Assembly: GCA_009617715.1 (NCBI GenBank)
Contig: VTFK01000292.1
Coordinates: 930,001 to 994,000, forward strand
Reading direction: 5' to 3'
Source of the DNA: Plectrocnemia conspersa
Taxonomy: Eukaryota; Arthropoda; Insecta; Trichoptera; Polycentropodidae
Length of the DNA: 64,000 bases
Shown: piece after piece, positions 12,520 to 25,130 of the stretch
How positions within the stretch are numbered: position 1 is the first letter of the stretch
How the letters are laid out: each line of letters starts with the position of its first letter
The notes under the pieces: generated by a model
Databases searched by the model: none
What the model saw: the letters and a program-made list of their open reading frames with translations, nothing else
What the model was told of the DNA's origin: nothing
Program-made: the position numbers and the translations under genes

Positions 12520-14840
12520 TAATTTATACATATGTTGTACTTCTATGTATGAAGTCTTATAAATTATTAATGATCAATTTTCCTTGTACTGAGATCAAAA
12601 GCACGCAACGCTTCAGCATTTTACTTGGTATGCATATAAGAATGTCTACCAAAAAATGAGATTTTTTCTCATCGTGTTTTTAGAAGCGAATATATGAATT
12701 TTTGTTTTATTTATAAGTAGGATTCCTATTTTCAATGTATGTATATTTCAAAAGCATTTTGACATAAATATTATTTTTAGTGTATACGTTATTTATACCG
12801 TAATATTTTTTCATATTCATGAAAGTTAATAAGGCAAACTATTATTGAAAATAGTTTTTTATTTGTACTGATAGAACTGTTATTAATTATTAATTGTATT
12901 GGCTTATAATATTTGTCTTTTAATATTATCACATATGCATAGGCAATAAACTACAAAAATTTGCATTTACATTTACAAATTAAATAAAAGTTTTGTATTA
13001 ACAGTATTAAAAAATGTACTTAAATATGATACTTATATGTATTTATTTATTTATACTAAATTACATAAGAAAGTGTAACTTTACTAGTATCTGAATTCTA
13101 GTTGAAAGCTCAAAACAATATTATTAAGTTTTAACTATATTTAAATTAAATTACTTATTTATTTGTAACATTGATAGTTAAGTAATATAATTTTTATCTG
13201 CTCTTTATATTAAGTATATACAAAGTGATTCATAAAACTTACTCGTACATTATCGCAGTATTAACAAGATTGTTTGTTGATTTTTTATAAAAAAACTTGC
13301 AGACTTATATAGCAAAATTGTACATTATTAAACATTATCGTTGTCATATTAAACCATATTACACAAAGGGATTGAAATATACTTCTTTTAGTGTTTTATT
13401 TTTATCTCTAACAATAACGAATCACGATATTTACATGAGATTTATGTATTTATTTATAGTCAAAAATCTATTGCTACGAAATATAATTCCTAATTATTTT
13501 TTTATTAAAAGTATGTTATATATAATATTATAGAAGCTTTAATAACAAAAACCAACATTTTTAACTATTTTAAGCATATGTATTTTGCTTTTTTAATTTC
13601 CGGGTATATATTAAAAAAAAACAATATAAAATAAATTAAAAGGCTTAGTTTATATGATTAATAAAATAATATTAATAAGTACAAGAATTGTTGAATGATC
13701 GATGTTAAAAAAATATATTAGAAGAAATTTAATATTTTACCAATACTTACTAAGCATTAGCAATAAATATTATATTTTATAATTTAAGTGTACACCTCAC
13801 TTGACTGTTAGGTTTGACCTATTGGAAATGATAAAACGCTAAAATTTGCGAGGGTTTGGTAAAATAGCCCAACAGAACAAAAAAATAATGCCCACGCAAA
13901 AAAAGCACAAGTAGAAAAATGGTTGTGGTTATTTTTATGTAAATCTATTGAGCTTTATATAAAAACAACATATTTTATTTAAGTACAATAAAAAAAATAT
14001 TAATAAAATATAAATGTGTTTATTTATAAATTCACTAAAATTTTTATTAATATTAGATTTTTTTCCTCTTTCCCGATATTTCCCAATGAAAGATTTTTTA
14101 AAATGGCCGGAATTTTGTTATAAGCACTAAATAAAAAAATACTTTAGCGAAAAAATCGCAAGCCAAAATTTTTGATTTACTTGAACTAAATTAATAATTT
14201 ATATATTAATATTAAATAATAAAATTTAAGGTGAATCATGTTTTATTTTATTATTAAGTTATGATAATATACCACCACGATCTCCAGTTTAAAAAAAACG
14301 TTAATCTAAGGAATTTTCTTGCATTAAATATCAAATTGAATTAACTACTTCAATACTTTTTATAAAATCAAATTCTAGAAGCTACTTTACTTTATCTGTC
14401 TATTGATGGTAAAATATCAACTTACAAATTGTTTATACTCTATTCTAAGAATATACTGCAGCTGATTAATTTATTGTGATAATTAAGATCAATGTTTCTA
14501 ATAAATATGTACATTATGATCCTGATTATAGTTGAGCTGTTAAAAAGCTGTTAAAGTAAAGTAATATATACATATATACATTAGTAAATCATAATCTCAT
14601 GGTTTTTTGTTTTTATGCAACGTTTATTTTAATACGATTTTAATTTTGATAACTATTTGCATGATTACAAATTTGTTATTAGCTATAATATAATAAAATA
14701 AAAATTGAAATTTTAATTAAAATTTGTGGTTACAGTTTAATGAAAAATTACTACAAGACATTTTACAATTTTTTTCTTTTGGTATCATATCCGATTTTAG
14801 AGGTTAGCAATCACTTTGTTAATAATATGTAAATATTTTT
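12520..14840. other. AT-rich intronic sequence, nothing recognised
   Basis: Chance frames only. The segment at 13800-13930 is slightly more complex but gives no motif on either strand. Confidence 0.5.
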
Positions 14841-15480
14841 CAGTATATTAGTTTATGGCTGCACGAAACACTTTCTTTAGCTTTCTTACCCATTCAACAT
14901 ATGTTTTACAACCAGGACATTGTTTTTAATTCAATCTATTTTTTTACGATTATTGAGGTATGAAAAAGCTTATATTTCAAACCTCAAATTATGTGTCCGA
15001 GGCACTCCATCTATTTATTGGTAAAAATAAGTTTTTGATCGCATCTTATCATGAAAATAATTCGGTTATTATTTTTCAGTAAAATCTCACACACGTGATA
15101 GCACTGATTAGACATAATATTTTACAAATTTTATTTTAATATAGCTTTATTATTTAAAGAACAGAATTTTTGCAATTTAGATTCGGACTTAAATTCCTTC
15201 GTCAGAGCTCATTTTGTCATTTTCCTAACTACTTTGCTTTACCATTTAAATTCTATATCCGTTTAATATTAGGCTTACTGAGATTTAGTAAAGCTTTTGA
15301 ATAACCATATATTTTGTTTTATCAACGTTGATTTTTATGCATTTTTACATTCTTTATTTATAAAACTATCCAGGGATATTTAATGTTCATAGTGAAAAGA
15401 ACACATCTCTGTGTAATACTTGCCTATATTAGAATATTTTTGGTTTGATCCCCTCAATGCTTATTACAGCAGATTTTTAA
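14840..15480 (-). mobile_element. Decayed RTE-type LINE, C-terminal part of ORF
   Basis: Minus-strand reading in changing frames gives INVDKTKYMVI (about 15340-15310), the K-x-N-x-x-KT-x-x-M block after the RT palm. Next comes MSSDEGI-x-VRI-x-IAK (about 15217-15175), like the family's SSDEEI-x-x-RI-x-x-AK. MECLGHII-x-G-x-KYKL then appears at about 15013-14970, like the EYLGHI-x-R-x-EKY-x-LL block near the C-terminus, followed by MSW-L. The order and spacing fit an RTE-clade ORF in this orientation, but stops and frame shifts show it is dead. Confidence 0.6.
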
Positions 15481-15689
15481 AAAGTTCTTTATTTCTCTCC
15501 CGTTTGATTTATATATATAAGATGTATGCACTAAATGATAGTCCAATTGCTAAATGGCGGCAATAACAATCTCTTATATGCATTGGCATTATTATACCTA
15601 CATATAATATATATATATTTTTTTACGTATTGATCTATTTGGTATGCAGTGTACTTTATTTTAAATTTAATTAAGCCAAGCATTTCAGT

Positions 15690-16330
15690 TCGTCCTGTAG
15701 TTCATTCACAACATTCCCATTTTCTCAGCCGCACTTTCGTCCGAAAGTGGATTTGAGCTGCAATGGTGCGCGGTCACATTCCGGTCGTGGATTTCTTTGT
15801 GCACACTTTACGTTTAATGTATAAGGACTGGGATCGAATCCCGTCGCTAGAAATATCCGTCAGACATTGTCGGACGCATTTCATCCTTTTCAGTAAACAT
15901 GGGACGTAGCGCGGTGGGACGTGCCCGCATTACTAGTTGTCCCGGGCATACTCGGGACACTGACACTGTCGGTCGCGTTTCATCTTGATAACTGGAAAAA
16001 CTAGGGACGCTTTTTTGATGGCACCGAGGATGGAAGCGTGCATTATTCATCTAGGCTTAGCTGTCGGAAAATCTTGATTTGATGACTGGAAGTTTCGAAA
16101 TACGTCGAGCAGATGCAAGAATTACTTTTGGCCCCGCTCGCTCTTTGTATTGTTCTACGAGGGGCGAAGGAAAAAAGTTCGACGCTTACCCGGAACACCG
16201 ATTGCTTGGGAGTTGCCTTTGTTTTTGAAGCGAATGAAACTAACCAGACGTCTTGTTATCTCAATCTTTCATTTCCATTGTTACGCAAATAGAGGCCGTT
16301 GTGTTCAGACAAGTTTCCTGCTTTAAGAGA
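15690..16330. promoter_or_regulatory. GC-elevated island with an internal duplicated motif
   Basis: This is one of the most GC- and CpG-rich parts of the intron. A 30-bp segment at 15861-15890 recurs in diverged form at 15960-15989 (gtcgga/tcgc then atttcatc / gtttcatc), offset 99 bp. A B-box-like gggatcgaatccc lies at 15830-15842. It could be a regulatory element or an old tRNA-headed repeat. The 67-codon minus-strand frame simply reads the duplicated motif twice. Confidence 0.3.
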
Positions 16331-18780
16331 AGATTCATTTCTTGGATTTTTCCGCAATTTATTTTCAACCACCTTTTTTAATGTGCATACATAGTTACTA
16401 TAATTCTCAAAGTTTGTCTGACTCCCTAAAATTTTTTTGTTGCGAATTTCTATGTAGAGATTCTTAATATTTTAATTATAACAGTATATGATATATTTCG
16501 TAGCAAACTTTTCAAACATTTTTTCCATTATGTGTGATAAAGTTTACGAAAACACGTTATTATAAGTTTAATAAGTTCATGAACAATATTAACATCTAAA
16601 TGTAAACATTGCATTGCTTGTATTAATACAAGGGTTATTGACTTGGCTTACTTGTTACGAAACACAACAGATATAATTTATTAAACACAATACGTACATG
16701 CGTAACCTTTGCGGTATGAGATATTTTATAAATGTATGACTTTACTAAAATATGAAGATGGATAAGTTAAATATCAAATATTGAAAGACATTGCTTTGAT
16801 ATTTAAATATCATATTAATGGCCTTAAGGGAAAATTTGCTAACTCCGAGCTGAAAGTAATCCATCATTCTAATTAATATGCAATGTAAACTTTATATCTT
16901 CAAAATAGAAATTATTCATACAAAAGCTACTCAAGAAATTGTATTATTAAAAAAAGCTCATTGTAAAATGTATAGAAGTACATTATTTTTGTTAAGTCAG
17001 TATAAAATTATCAAAATATACATTTAAGGGCTTTAATTTAATTTTCATTTATTTGTCTTAAATATTTTTTTGTAATTAAAAAATATATTTTTAAGTACTA
17101 ACAAATAATGTCTATAAACAGTAAACGCAACTGCTTAATTGAGAGAATCATGCTAGTTGCAGAATATTTACTGAACTTAATTACTAAATTAAATTAATGC
17201 ATAGGCTACTAGTTATTTAGTAGAATTTTTAAATTAAATGTCTAAAAATAATCTACTGTTCTAATACATATGCAATGTCAGTCTGATGTCTATAATATAA
17301 TAGTTAATAATTTAATAAAACTGTATTGCTATTATTAACAATACAAAAGCAAGGTTGTGAAATATCTAAAAGTATGTAAGGTTTCGGTCCTTATTGTTAA
17401 GTTAACTAGTATGAAATCAGCACAAAATACACATACAAGCTTTGATAATATTACCATTTTTTAATAACCTACAACAAATAATTAAAATAATAAAAATTAA
17501 TTCGAACAGCTTAAATGAATATAAATGCAACTTCTTGTTTTAAAGGTAATGAAAGTTACAGCATCTGTATTTGACTCAATTAACAAAATAATTTAAAGAA
17601 ATAACTGTTTATAAATTTATTTTAAACTCACTGATTAAAAATAAATTAAAATTTTGTACTGCAGAGAAAACTTAATTTATTAAAGCAGAGCAGTAAAACA
17701 CATGTGATATGATCAGATTATTTTTTTTTATTGGGATATAAACTTTTATATTCTGTGACAATTTTTTCCAATACACCACTGAATTCTTGTGATTTGTCCT
17801 TAATTTATAATTTGACATATCTTAGACATAAAGATGTTTTATTTTAAAATAATAAACTATCGTTCTATTGAAAAACACTATTTATATAACTAAAAAAAAT
17901 GGCGAAAGATTTAAACAACTTTAGAGCTATTAAAAACTTTAAATACTTGGGTATTAAATATTTATATACTCAAGTAAAGCAATCTTTGATTTCTGTAAGC
18001 TTTAAAACATGCACTAAGAATAAGCTGCATGTATTTAATGCAATTAATGGATGTAAAAGTGATGTATTAGACAGGTACGTTATTAATTACGTTTATAATA
18101 AAAAATAGTCATGAATTAAATGATTATCGCAGACTTTTAAACATATTTGATTGATGTTAAAAATATTAGATAGTAAAAAAAAGGCTAAGATAACAGTCAG
18201 AGACAAAACAATATCAATAATAATAAAATAAAATAGCAGTGTTTTTATATGCTTATGATAAAGTCTTTGAAAATATTATTTAAACAAAAAAAAATCTAAT
18301 GTTTAAATTGAATTAATTAATCGTTGAACTAGTATGTGAGAAATTTGATTGTTTTTGGATACTTTTAAAGTAACAAGCAAACTCCAGTAGACCCTTCGAA
18401 AAAACTAAGAGAAATATAGACAATTTTATAGGAATAGTCCCATTGAACCTTTGATAAAAAAAATAAGTGATGATAGTATCACATTGATTTTAATAAAAGC
18501 TAAGGCTAAATAAAATTCATGTGCAATTAATTTATTTTTAATGCTTAATTATGATTTGTGAAATTGAATGTTTACTATGTAATATTATTACAAGTAATAT
18601 AAATAAATTTAGATTTACACACGCGCGGATTAAAAATTCGCTTTACAGTGCGTGTTCAGAATAGCTCGATATTTTATTTTATTTATAGTTATTTAGTCCG
18701 AATTAAGGGTCATAATGTTATGTAATTAAATTTTACTTGATTCATTATATATTATAGTAACGTTATATTTTTTTATAATA
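16330..18780. other. AT-rich intronic sequence, nothing recognised
   Basis: A 69-codon + frame at 17899-18108 reads FKYLGI near its start, a phrase also found in LINE RTs, but no neighbouring RT motif supports it. Nothing else was seen. Confidence 0.45.
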
Positions 18781-18798
18781 ATTCAAGCGGAATGGGAA

Positions 18799-18828
18799 GC
18801 GTGATTGATATATCATTTTCGATCACGC
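18799..18828. other. Short hairpin-forming inverted repeat
   Basis: Arms gcgtgattga (18799-18808) and tcgatcacgc (18819-18828) pair over 10 positions with one G-T wobble around a 10-nt loop. It lies in a slightly GC-elevated patch (18620-18920). No function is evident. Confidence 0.35.
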
Positions 18829-19239
18829 ATGCCAAAAAGCATATACACAAAAAAATAATATAAATAATAATTCGATCGGAATTCTCAGTCAAAGCGAAAA
18901 TGTTAATTAGCAACATTAAGTTGAAAATTGGCCAAGATTCATTATTACATTAGATTTTTTCAGTTAATCCAAGCTTGAAAAGCTGTTTGGGGAAAAGGCG
19001 AGTGCGAAGCGTAAATTCGCTCCTAATTTTATATATATATACTTTATACATATACGTTTCACTTTTTTTCTCTTTCTCTTACTTTGGTCGAAAAGAATGA
19101 AACGAAAAAACAATGTTTTTACGTAGTCGAAATAATCCTCGGGGGTATTGTTTCGTTTCTTTAGAACAAACGAAAATATTTTCATGATAAACGATCATTG
19201 CTAAAATATTTAATCCGTTCGTCACGTCAGTTTGCGCCC

Positions 19240-19640
19240 ATGGCAAATTTATCTCTCTCTCTCTTTCTCTATGTGAGAAATAGTTTTTCCATTGAACAAA
19301 AGACCATTGTAAATATGAGCGAAAATAAAAATAAGTAATTGGGGCCAAGTTTTCCTGAATAGATGGGGGTGGATTTGAGTGCTAGCCACCCGCAGGGAAT
19401 TTATTTCTCCGTGGTCTATATTATACCCTGTACGCTATTTTATATTACGTAAGTTTTATATCGGAATAATCTTGCGCGACACACGGGCAAGTTTTATTGT
19501 TTGGCTTTTAGAATGACGCAAAAGTATTAACTGAAAATTTTATTCTAGCACTTTTCTCAAAAAACCTAACACTCGCAAAGTTTTCAGCTCTGCGGAGAGC
19601 TTTTGAACCGAAATACGTATTACGTTGTATATAACGTCGG
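19240..19640. promoter_or_regulatory. GC-elevated island with a short CT repeat
   Basis: A (CT)n tract at 19251-19270 (GAGA-factor-type on the other strand) lies just left of unique sequence with CpGs (agtgctagccacccgcaggg at about 19378, cgcgacacacggg at about 19475). This looks like a candidate regulatory element and has no coding signal. Confidence 0.3.
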
Positions 19641-19918
19641 TTCAATAGAGCGAATTTATCATTCAATACAAAGTTTATTTAATCAATTTTTAGTTTATTA
19701 CGTGACTCTGGCGAGAGTGTTCTATAAATAATCCGTGAAATCTCGCTTCGAATTTCAAATGTATTTTCAAGTCACGATCTTTGTTTTAAAACTTGCTATC
19801 TGAATGGTAATTGTAAGCAAATTTGAGACTTATATAATTTTACCGTGACTTATACGACTAACTCGATTATTTTGGATTGGAATCAAAGCAAACGCTTGTT
19901 TAAATTAGACGTCAAATT

Positions 19919-20033
19919 TAACAGAAGTTATTTTTAACGTAAAATTATAATACTCATTATTATATTAACATGAATTATTGAAGCATTAGCAGAAGCTATT
20001 TTTAACGTAAAATTGTAATACTCATTATTATAT
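19919..20033. repeat. Local duplication, 47-bp unit with 68-bp offset
   Basis: The segment 19919-19965 recurs at 19987-20033 with a few substitutions. The shared core is tatttttaacgtaaaatt-(a/g)-taatactcattattata. A nearby 15-bp unit (acaattatattaggt) is also doubled at 20414-20443. Confidence 0.6.
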
Positions 20034-20039
20034 ACATAT

Positions 20040-21770
20040 GTAAATATAATCATAAAAAAACATATATTTCTCATATTTTTATGTTAATACACAAAACGTT
20101 TTTTACCTTTTACACCGTTAGTAGAATATGTGTGGGTAGCATTTATATATAAAATATGAACATTTTTTTAATATGAAGCTCTTGCACACACAAATGCATT
20201 TTTTTAAATGAAATTGCTTATAAATTACATACATTTTTCAATTAATTTTTGCAACCGTAGCTTATCTCTTTGGTAACAATCAGACTTTTAATTCTATAGC
20301 TAATATTAATAAATTTTTGTTGTAGTAATAAAACAAAAAAAAATTAAAATAATAGAACTAGTTTTATAGCTGTATCGGCGTTTTTTGCGGATTTGCATAA
20401 ATTAGTATTACCAACAATTATATTAGGTACAATTATATTAGGTACTTCTTAAATTAATGTTTCAACAGTCAATTGTGCTTTAGTCGTTGCTACCTGAATA
20501 CTTTTTTGTTAATTCTGTCTTGTTGCACATATTGACTCCATATTCTTATATTAGTTTTAATATTTTAGTTCTATGATTTGCTACCAAAATAAAAAACTAT
20601 ACAATATTGCATGTTACATAAATTTATTTAAAAATATTGGAACTATGGTCTCTAAAAACATTTGTAAGTGGTAGGCGATTTAATAAATATTTGTAAAGAT
20701 AATTTAACACATTTTGAACGAGAAGTTACGATACCAAAAATAGTCTTGTATATATCTTGGCAGCAGTCATGAAAACAAATCATACTTAAAATATCCATCA
20801 GCTAGCCAAAAAACTGAACTTGATTATAAGGTTTAATCTAATCCACAATATTATTCAGATCTTTTGGCACGGCAATGTAGACGATGTGAAAAGAGGGCTA
20901 TCGAAATATTTTAAATCAGATCCGTCATTTTATGCTAATAGAAAAAAATACCAGGAGGTAAAAAAAAATATTAAATTTGGTGATAATTACAAATATTCAA
21001 TAATTTATTATTTCATTTTAAGCATTTTGTTAGAATAAATTAATGAAAAACGATAAATTTTGCTATAAAAAAAAATAAAAATACGATCTTAAAAACTATA
21101 CTTTTATAAAAATTATACATTTAATAATTTTATTATACAGGGTAAGAAATAAAAAAATATTAGTAATGAGAATATAAATGGTAGAAGTAAAAAGAGTTAT
21201 TATTAACTAATTTTTCACTTATACAAATTAATAAACATATATATAAAATATTTTTTGTGAAAACTTTATAGAAAAAATAAAAATTGTGTGGTTTAAATTT
21301 ATTAAAATAAAGTAATAACTACATTAGACTAATGCTTTTTTTATACTTCCTGTTTAATTTATTATTAATTGTTCGTATGTTTTTAACGATGTGTAAATAT
21401 AAGTAGTCAATTATATAAATTTTGCGTTTTTATAAGTTGAAGTTAAGCCTTTGAAAAAAATTGCTTTTAATATTAGTGCTCCCCAATTTACACATAATGA
21501 ACTATGATATTAAATATTAAAGTGTGTTTTTTGCAAAATAATATAAAATCTCTCATCTCAAGAAAAAATTTATGTACTTACGTATATGTTGTGTTTTATC
21601 AATTATTTTTCCTTTATCTACACTAGTATGCCTTTGTACTCTTTATACTATTATTTTATTACAAAAATGAGTCTCAAATAAAACTGCTTGCATCTAATTA
21701 TAAAAGTCAAAGAATTGATAAACTTGATAAAAATGGATAAAAATAAAATGTTTTGACTTCAGACGCGTTA
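20040..21770. other. AT-rich intronic sequence, nothing recognised
   Basis: Apart from the 15-bp direct duplication at 20414-20443, I see only chance frames, including a 72-codon + frame at 20820-21038 without motifs. Confidence 0.5.
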
Positions 21771-21869
21771 TTACAATAGCAAATTTAATAAGGTGTTTGC
21801 GTCAAACTTTTCCGACGTCCTTATATTACAAAGCGAGAGAAAAATGCAAGAATTATTCTTTTTAGACAA

Positions 21870-22190
21870 CGAACAGTGCAAGCAAGAGGGTCGGCTCTCT
21901 TCTATTATTTTTTTAAAATTATTTCTCGCTCGGATTTCGAGGACATAAAACTTTTCCAGGTCGGTGGGCTTGGTCCCCGGACGTTGGAGAGCGCCTACGC
22001 GGCGACTTTCAGGGGCTCTCACGTCGCCGGGATACGGGATTGCGGGATAAATGACCGGAAATATTTTCAGAATTTAATGTCGGCCCGGCCGTTGGATCCC
22101 AAAAGAGTTTCCCTTCACGAGAGGGGATATTTCGGGCGCCCCTTTAAAACGGAGCTAAGTTCACGAGCGACACCTGTGGTATAGAAAAAA
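21870..22190. promoter_or_regulatory. Sharp GC-rich island in the intron
   Basis: It is strikingly GC- and CpG-rich compared with the flanks (ggacgttggagagcgcctac at about 21981, cggcccggccgttgg at about 22081). Frames are open on both strands (102 codons + and 83 codons - in part), which is expected of GC-rich DNA. Neither product shows a domain, and no splice-site pair in phase with the host gene frames it. I favour a conserved regulatory element over an exon. Confidence 0.35.
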
Positions 22191-23039
22191 ATAAACGTTG
22201 TGCTTTCACAACGTTAATCACAGCATTTTTACTTTACGTTAATGACAAGACCCCAAACTTAAAAGTCAAGAACTTGCTTTGACAAACGCCTGAATATAAC
22301 GATCCATTGAAGGGCTTTCAATACCGGATGATATTTTTAATACTTTATAGATACCAGCAAGTTACATATTCACATTCACATTTTTAAATATTAACAGTTA
22401 TTGCTTTATAAAGACACTTGTGATTTTTTTAAGATAGACAAACAACAATAAATAAGTTTAAAAACATAGCTGGAACCGAGAATGTTTCTACAGTTAAAAA
22501 ACACCAGTAAGCAGACTTTGAATGCCTTAAATTAATGTAACTGTGTTATTATTCTGTCCTACTTGGAAACGACTATAAAAACAGTATATTTTTTTTTTAA
22601 TTTCTTGACAAATTTTTTTTGCTGTATATTTTTTTCATTTTACATAGACGTAGTTTTTACCATAGAAAACGTATTCTTGTTGTAATTTAAAACAATTCTA
22701 ATGTATCATCCCTTATAATATATTACGTCGTATTAAGCAAGTTTGTCTGTAACATTTATATTTCATGAGATAGTATATGTTCTTATTACATACAGCTATA
22801 GGGAATAATTTCGCATTTTAACGATAGTTTTGAAATTCAAAAGGCGCTTTATATTCGATAGCTTCAGTTAAGTGGCTGGATGTTCACGTACCCGGCTTAA
22901 CGATTGTTTAACGTTTAAAGCTTATCTTTAGTGCGACTTCTAAACGTGCCTGAGTAATGATATATTTTTATTACTATGCATATGTTAAATTTTAGTAATG
23001 AGTTATTTTAAATGTATCAAAATAAAACATAAATAACTA

Positions 23040-23230
23040 AAATCATAAATGCGTGCAAATCATTCGGCCTTTCGTATATACCCGCGTCACATAAATCAAA
23101 TCGCACATGTGACTTTTTCATAAACCTTTAAGAGGATATGGGGAATATATTCGTGCTTAAGTGGTCATTTAAATGCCAATAAAATGCGAACGAACTCTGC
23201 GTCACAAAGTGATCGCAAAATCAATAGAGA
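23040..23230. promoter_or_regulatory. GC-elevated non-coding island
   Basis: Unique sequence with CpGs (cgtatatacccgcgtcac at about 23073, gcgaacgaactctgcgtcac at about 23187). It has no coding potential and is a weak regulatory candidate. Confidence 0.22.
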
Positions 23231-23819
23231 ATATATATATATGTTTACTTTATATAATATAAAATCCCTTTCTTATATATAATAGGACTCGAAAGTAAGC
23301 CATGCATGGATATGAATTTCATACAAAAATTAATTATGTGTAGCAGTGACCTTATATTATGTGAAAAGGGTATTAATAATTATTAGGATATTCATTTTAT
23401 TTAATACATTTATAATTATATTTTATTGATAAAGTATTACTATTTATTAAAACAAATATTAAGCAAACTTTAAAAAAATCTGTCGAATTAAGTAGTTTAC
23501 CTATATTTTGATTTATTTTATTTTTATAACATATCTAACCATCATGACTTGACACGTATACCAAATGTGTCATAATGGCCATTATGAGTATATAAAAAAT
23601 AATTAGACAATTAAACATTCAAAAAAAAAAAAATAAATAACACAAATGGTGCACACATAAAATATTTTTTTTCAACTCCTTGTTGCTATTGCCAAAAACT
23701 GACGTAAAGTAAATTTATAAAAAAAAACTTTTATTTGAAATTTAAAAAATATTTGTAAAATTTATATGTTATTACCTAATACCATTCTCTAATAATGTGT
23801 AGTTCTAAGATTTTAATCT

Positions 23820-23940
23820 GACGTCGATGAGCGAAAGTTAAGTTTTAAAATGACAATAGTTTTGATCCATTTAGTAGAGACCGGATTAGCTGACTCTTGA
23901 GATCGGTCGACGAGAAGATTAATCTCTCGTTGTCGTATAG
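23820..23940 (-). repeat. Dispersed repeat, copy 2 (protein-like on the minus strand)
   Basis: This is the partner of 10736-10930. The minus-strand reading contains REINLLVDRSQ followed by an NPVSTKW-like continuation, resembling the RENLLVDRPQ reading of copy 1. Short inverted pairs are present (gaccgg / cggtc and cgaga / tctcg). The family is unknown. Confidence 0.4.
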
Positions 23941-24839
23941 GGTTTGATATATTTACTAGATCTAAAGTTAAGAGTAATTTATAACTTAAGAATTAAAGAA
24001 AATGTAACAGTTACAGTCCTGTATCAAGTCAACCTCATAGTTTACGAGCCGCAGAATAAGTAATTATGTATGCAAAATCAAAATTTTTATATATTAAAGT
24101 TAAACTTGTAATATTAAGCAATACAATTCCTTTACTCATAAGTATGGCTCTCAAGCAAGTGTAACATTGCAAATTGTATACTGTTTTCACGATTTTGATT
24201 CCCTTGTGGGTGAAAGATTTTTACATCCTTATATTTATACTAAAATAATACGTGACTTTCCTTATTGCGTGAAAATCTCGGCTCAGGTTTTTTATTTACC
24301 TTGAAAGAAAGTACTTTTTAATTTGCAGTTTTTATAATAAAAGTTGAAAGCAGTATTTACATTTATTATAAAAATATAGTTTTCAGAACTTTCTTTATAA
24401 TTTTTTTTTATACGAAAAGCTACATAAAAAATAAATTTACCCACAGTGTAAAATAATTTTTAGTATTCTTAAAATATTTTGAAATGTACGCTACAAAATA
24501 AGATTGCTGCTTTAGTAATCAAATAAAATATTAAATCAAAAGTGAAGTAATATGGACATATATAGACTACAAGGGTTATTTCTTTTCATGGCTTAATAAA
24601 ATAGATCAATCCTATGACAGCATTTAACTCTATTGATATACGATATATACTTCGTATATTATTTAATTAATGATTATCTCATAATGATATTTTATTTGTT
24701 TATGCGTCACATTGATCGATTGGCATTTATTCAGAGACGCACAATATTATGCGTATATAAAAAGGTCATATTTTCCAATGTTACATTTCAATACGGATAA
24801 AATATTGTCTTGGAAATAAATTACGGACGGTACTGATCC

Positions 24840-25130
24840 TTCGGATAAGATGGCTTTTAGACGGACTCGGCAGAGAGGAGCCACGATATGAGGATTTGTG
24901 TGACTCGAATTTTTGTATCGATTCATTCACATACATACGCGTGTGTATACAAACATGTAGAAAAAAGGGTGGATCATTTCGCTCTCAGAGAGCCAATCAA
25001 CCCCCGGGTGTTCATTGGTGTCGAAAATGGCACCGTGGGGAAAAGTGAGAACTCATACGAAAATTTATATATACGTGACATATTCATTCGGATTTTTGTC
25101 TCCCGACTTAGCATCGATTTTGTCTAATTG
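24840..25130. promoter_or_regulatory. GC-elevated non-coding island
   Basis: It contains gacggactcggcagagagga (about 24861) and caacccccgggtgttcattg (about 24998). A 79-codon + frame runs through it without motif. Candidate regulatory element. Confidence 0.28.

Noticed and set aside
15780..15845. tRNA gene suggested by gggatcgaatccc
   Set aside because: Only a B-box-like arm is present. No acceptor stem, D arm or anticodon arm can be drawn around it.
17899..18108. FKYLGI phrase as evidence for another LINE
   Set aside because: No adjoining RT blocks on the same strand within several hundred bases.
21876..22184. 102-codon + frame in the GC-rich island as a coding exon
   Set aside because: No domain or family wording, the opposite strand is also partly open, and no phase-compatible splice pair frames it. 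GC-rich DNA has few stops by chance.
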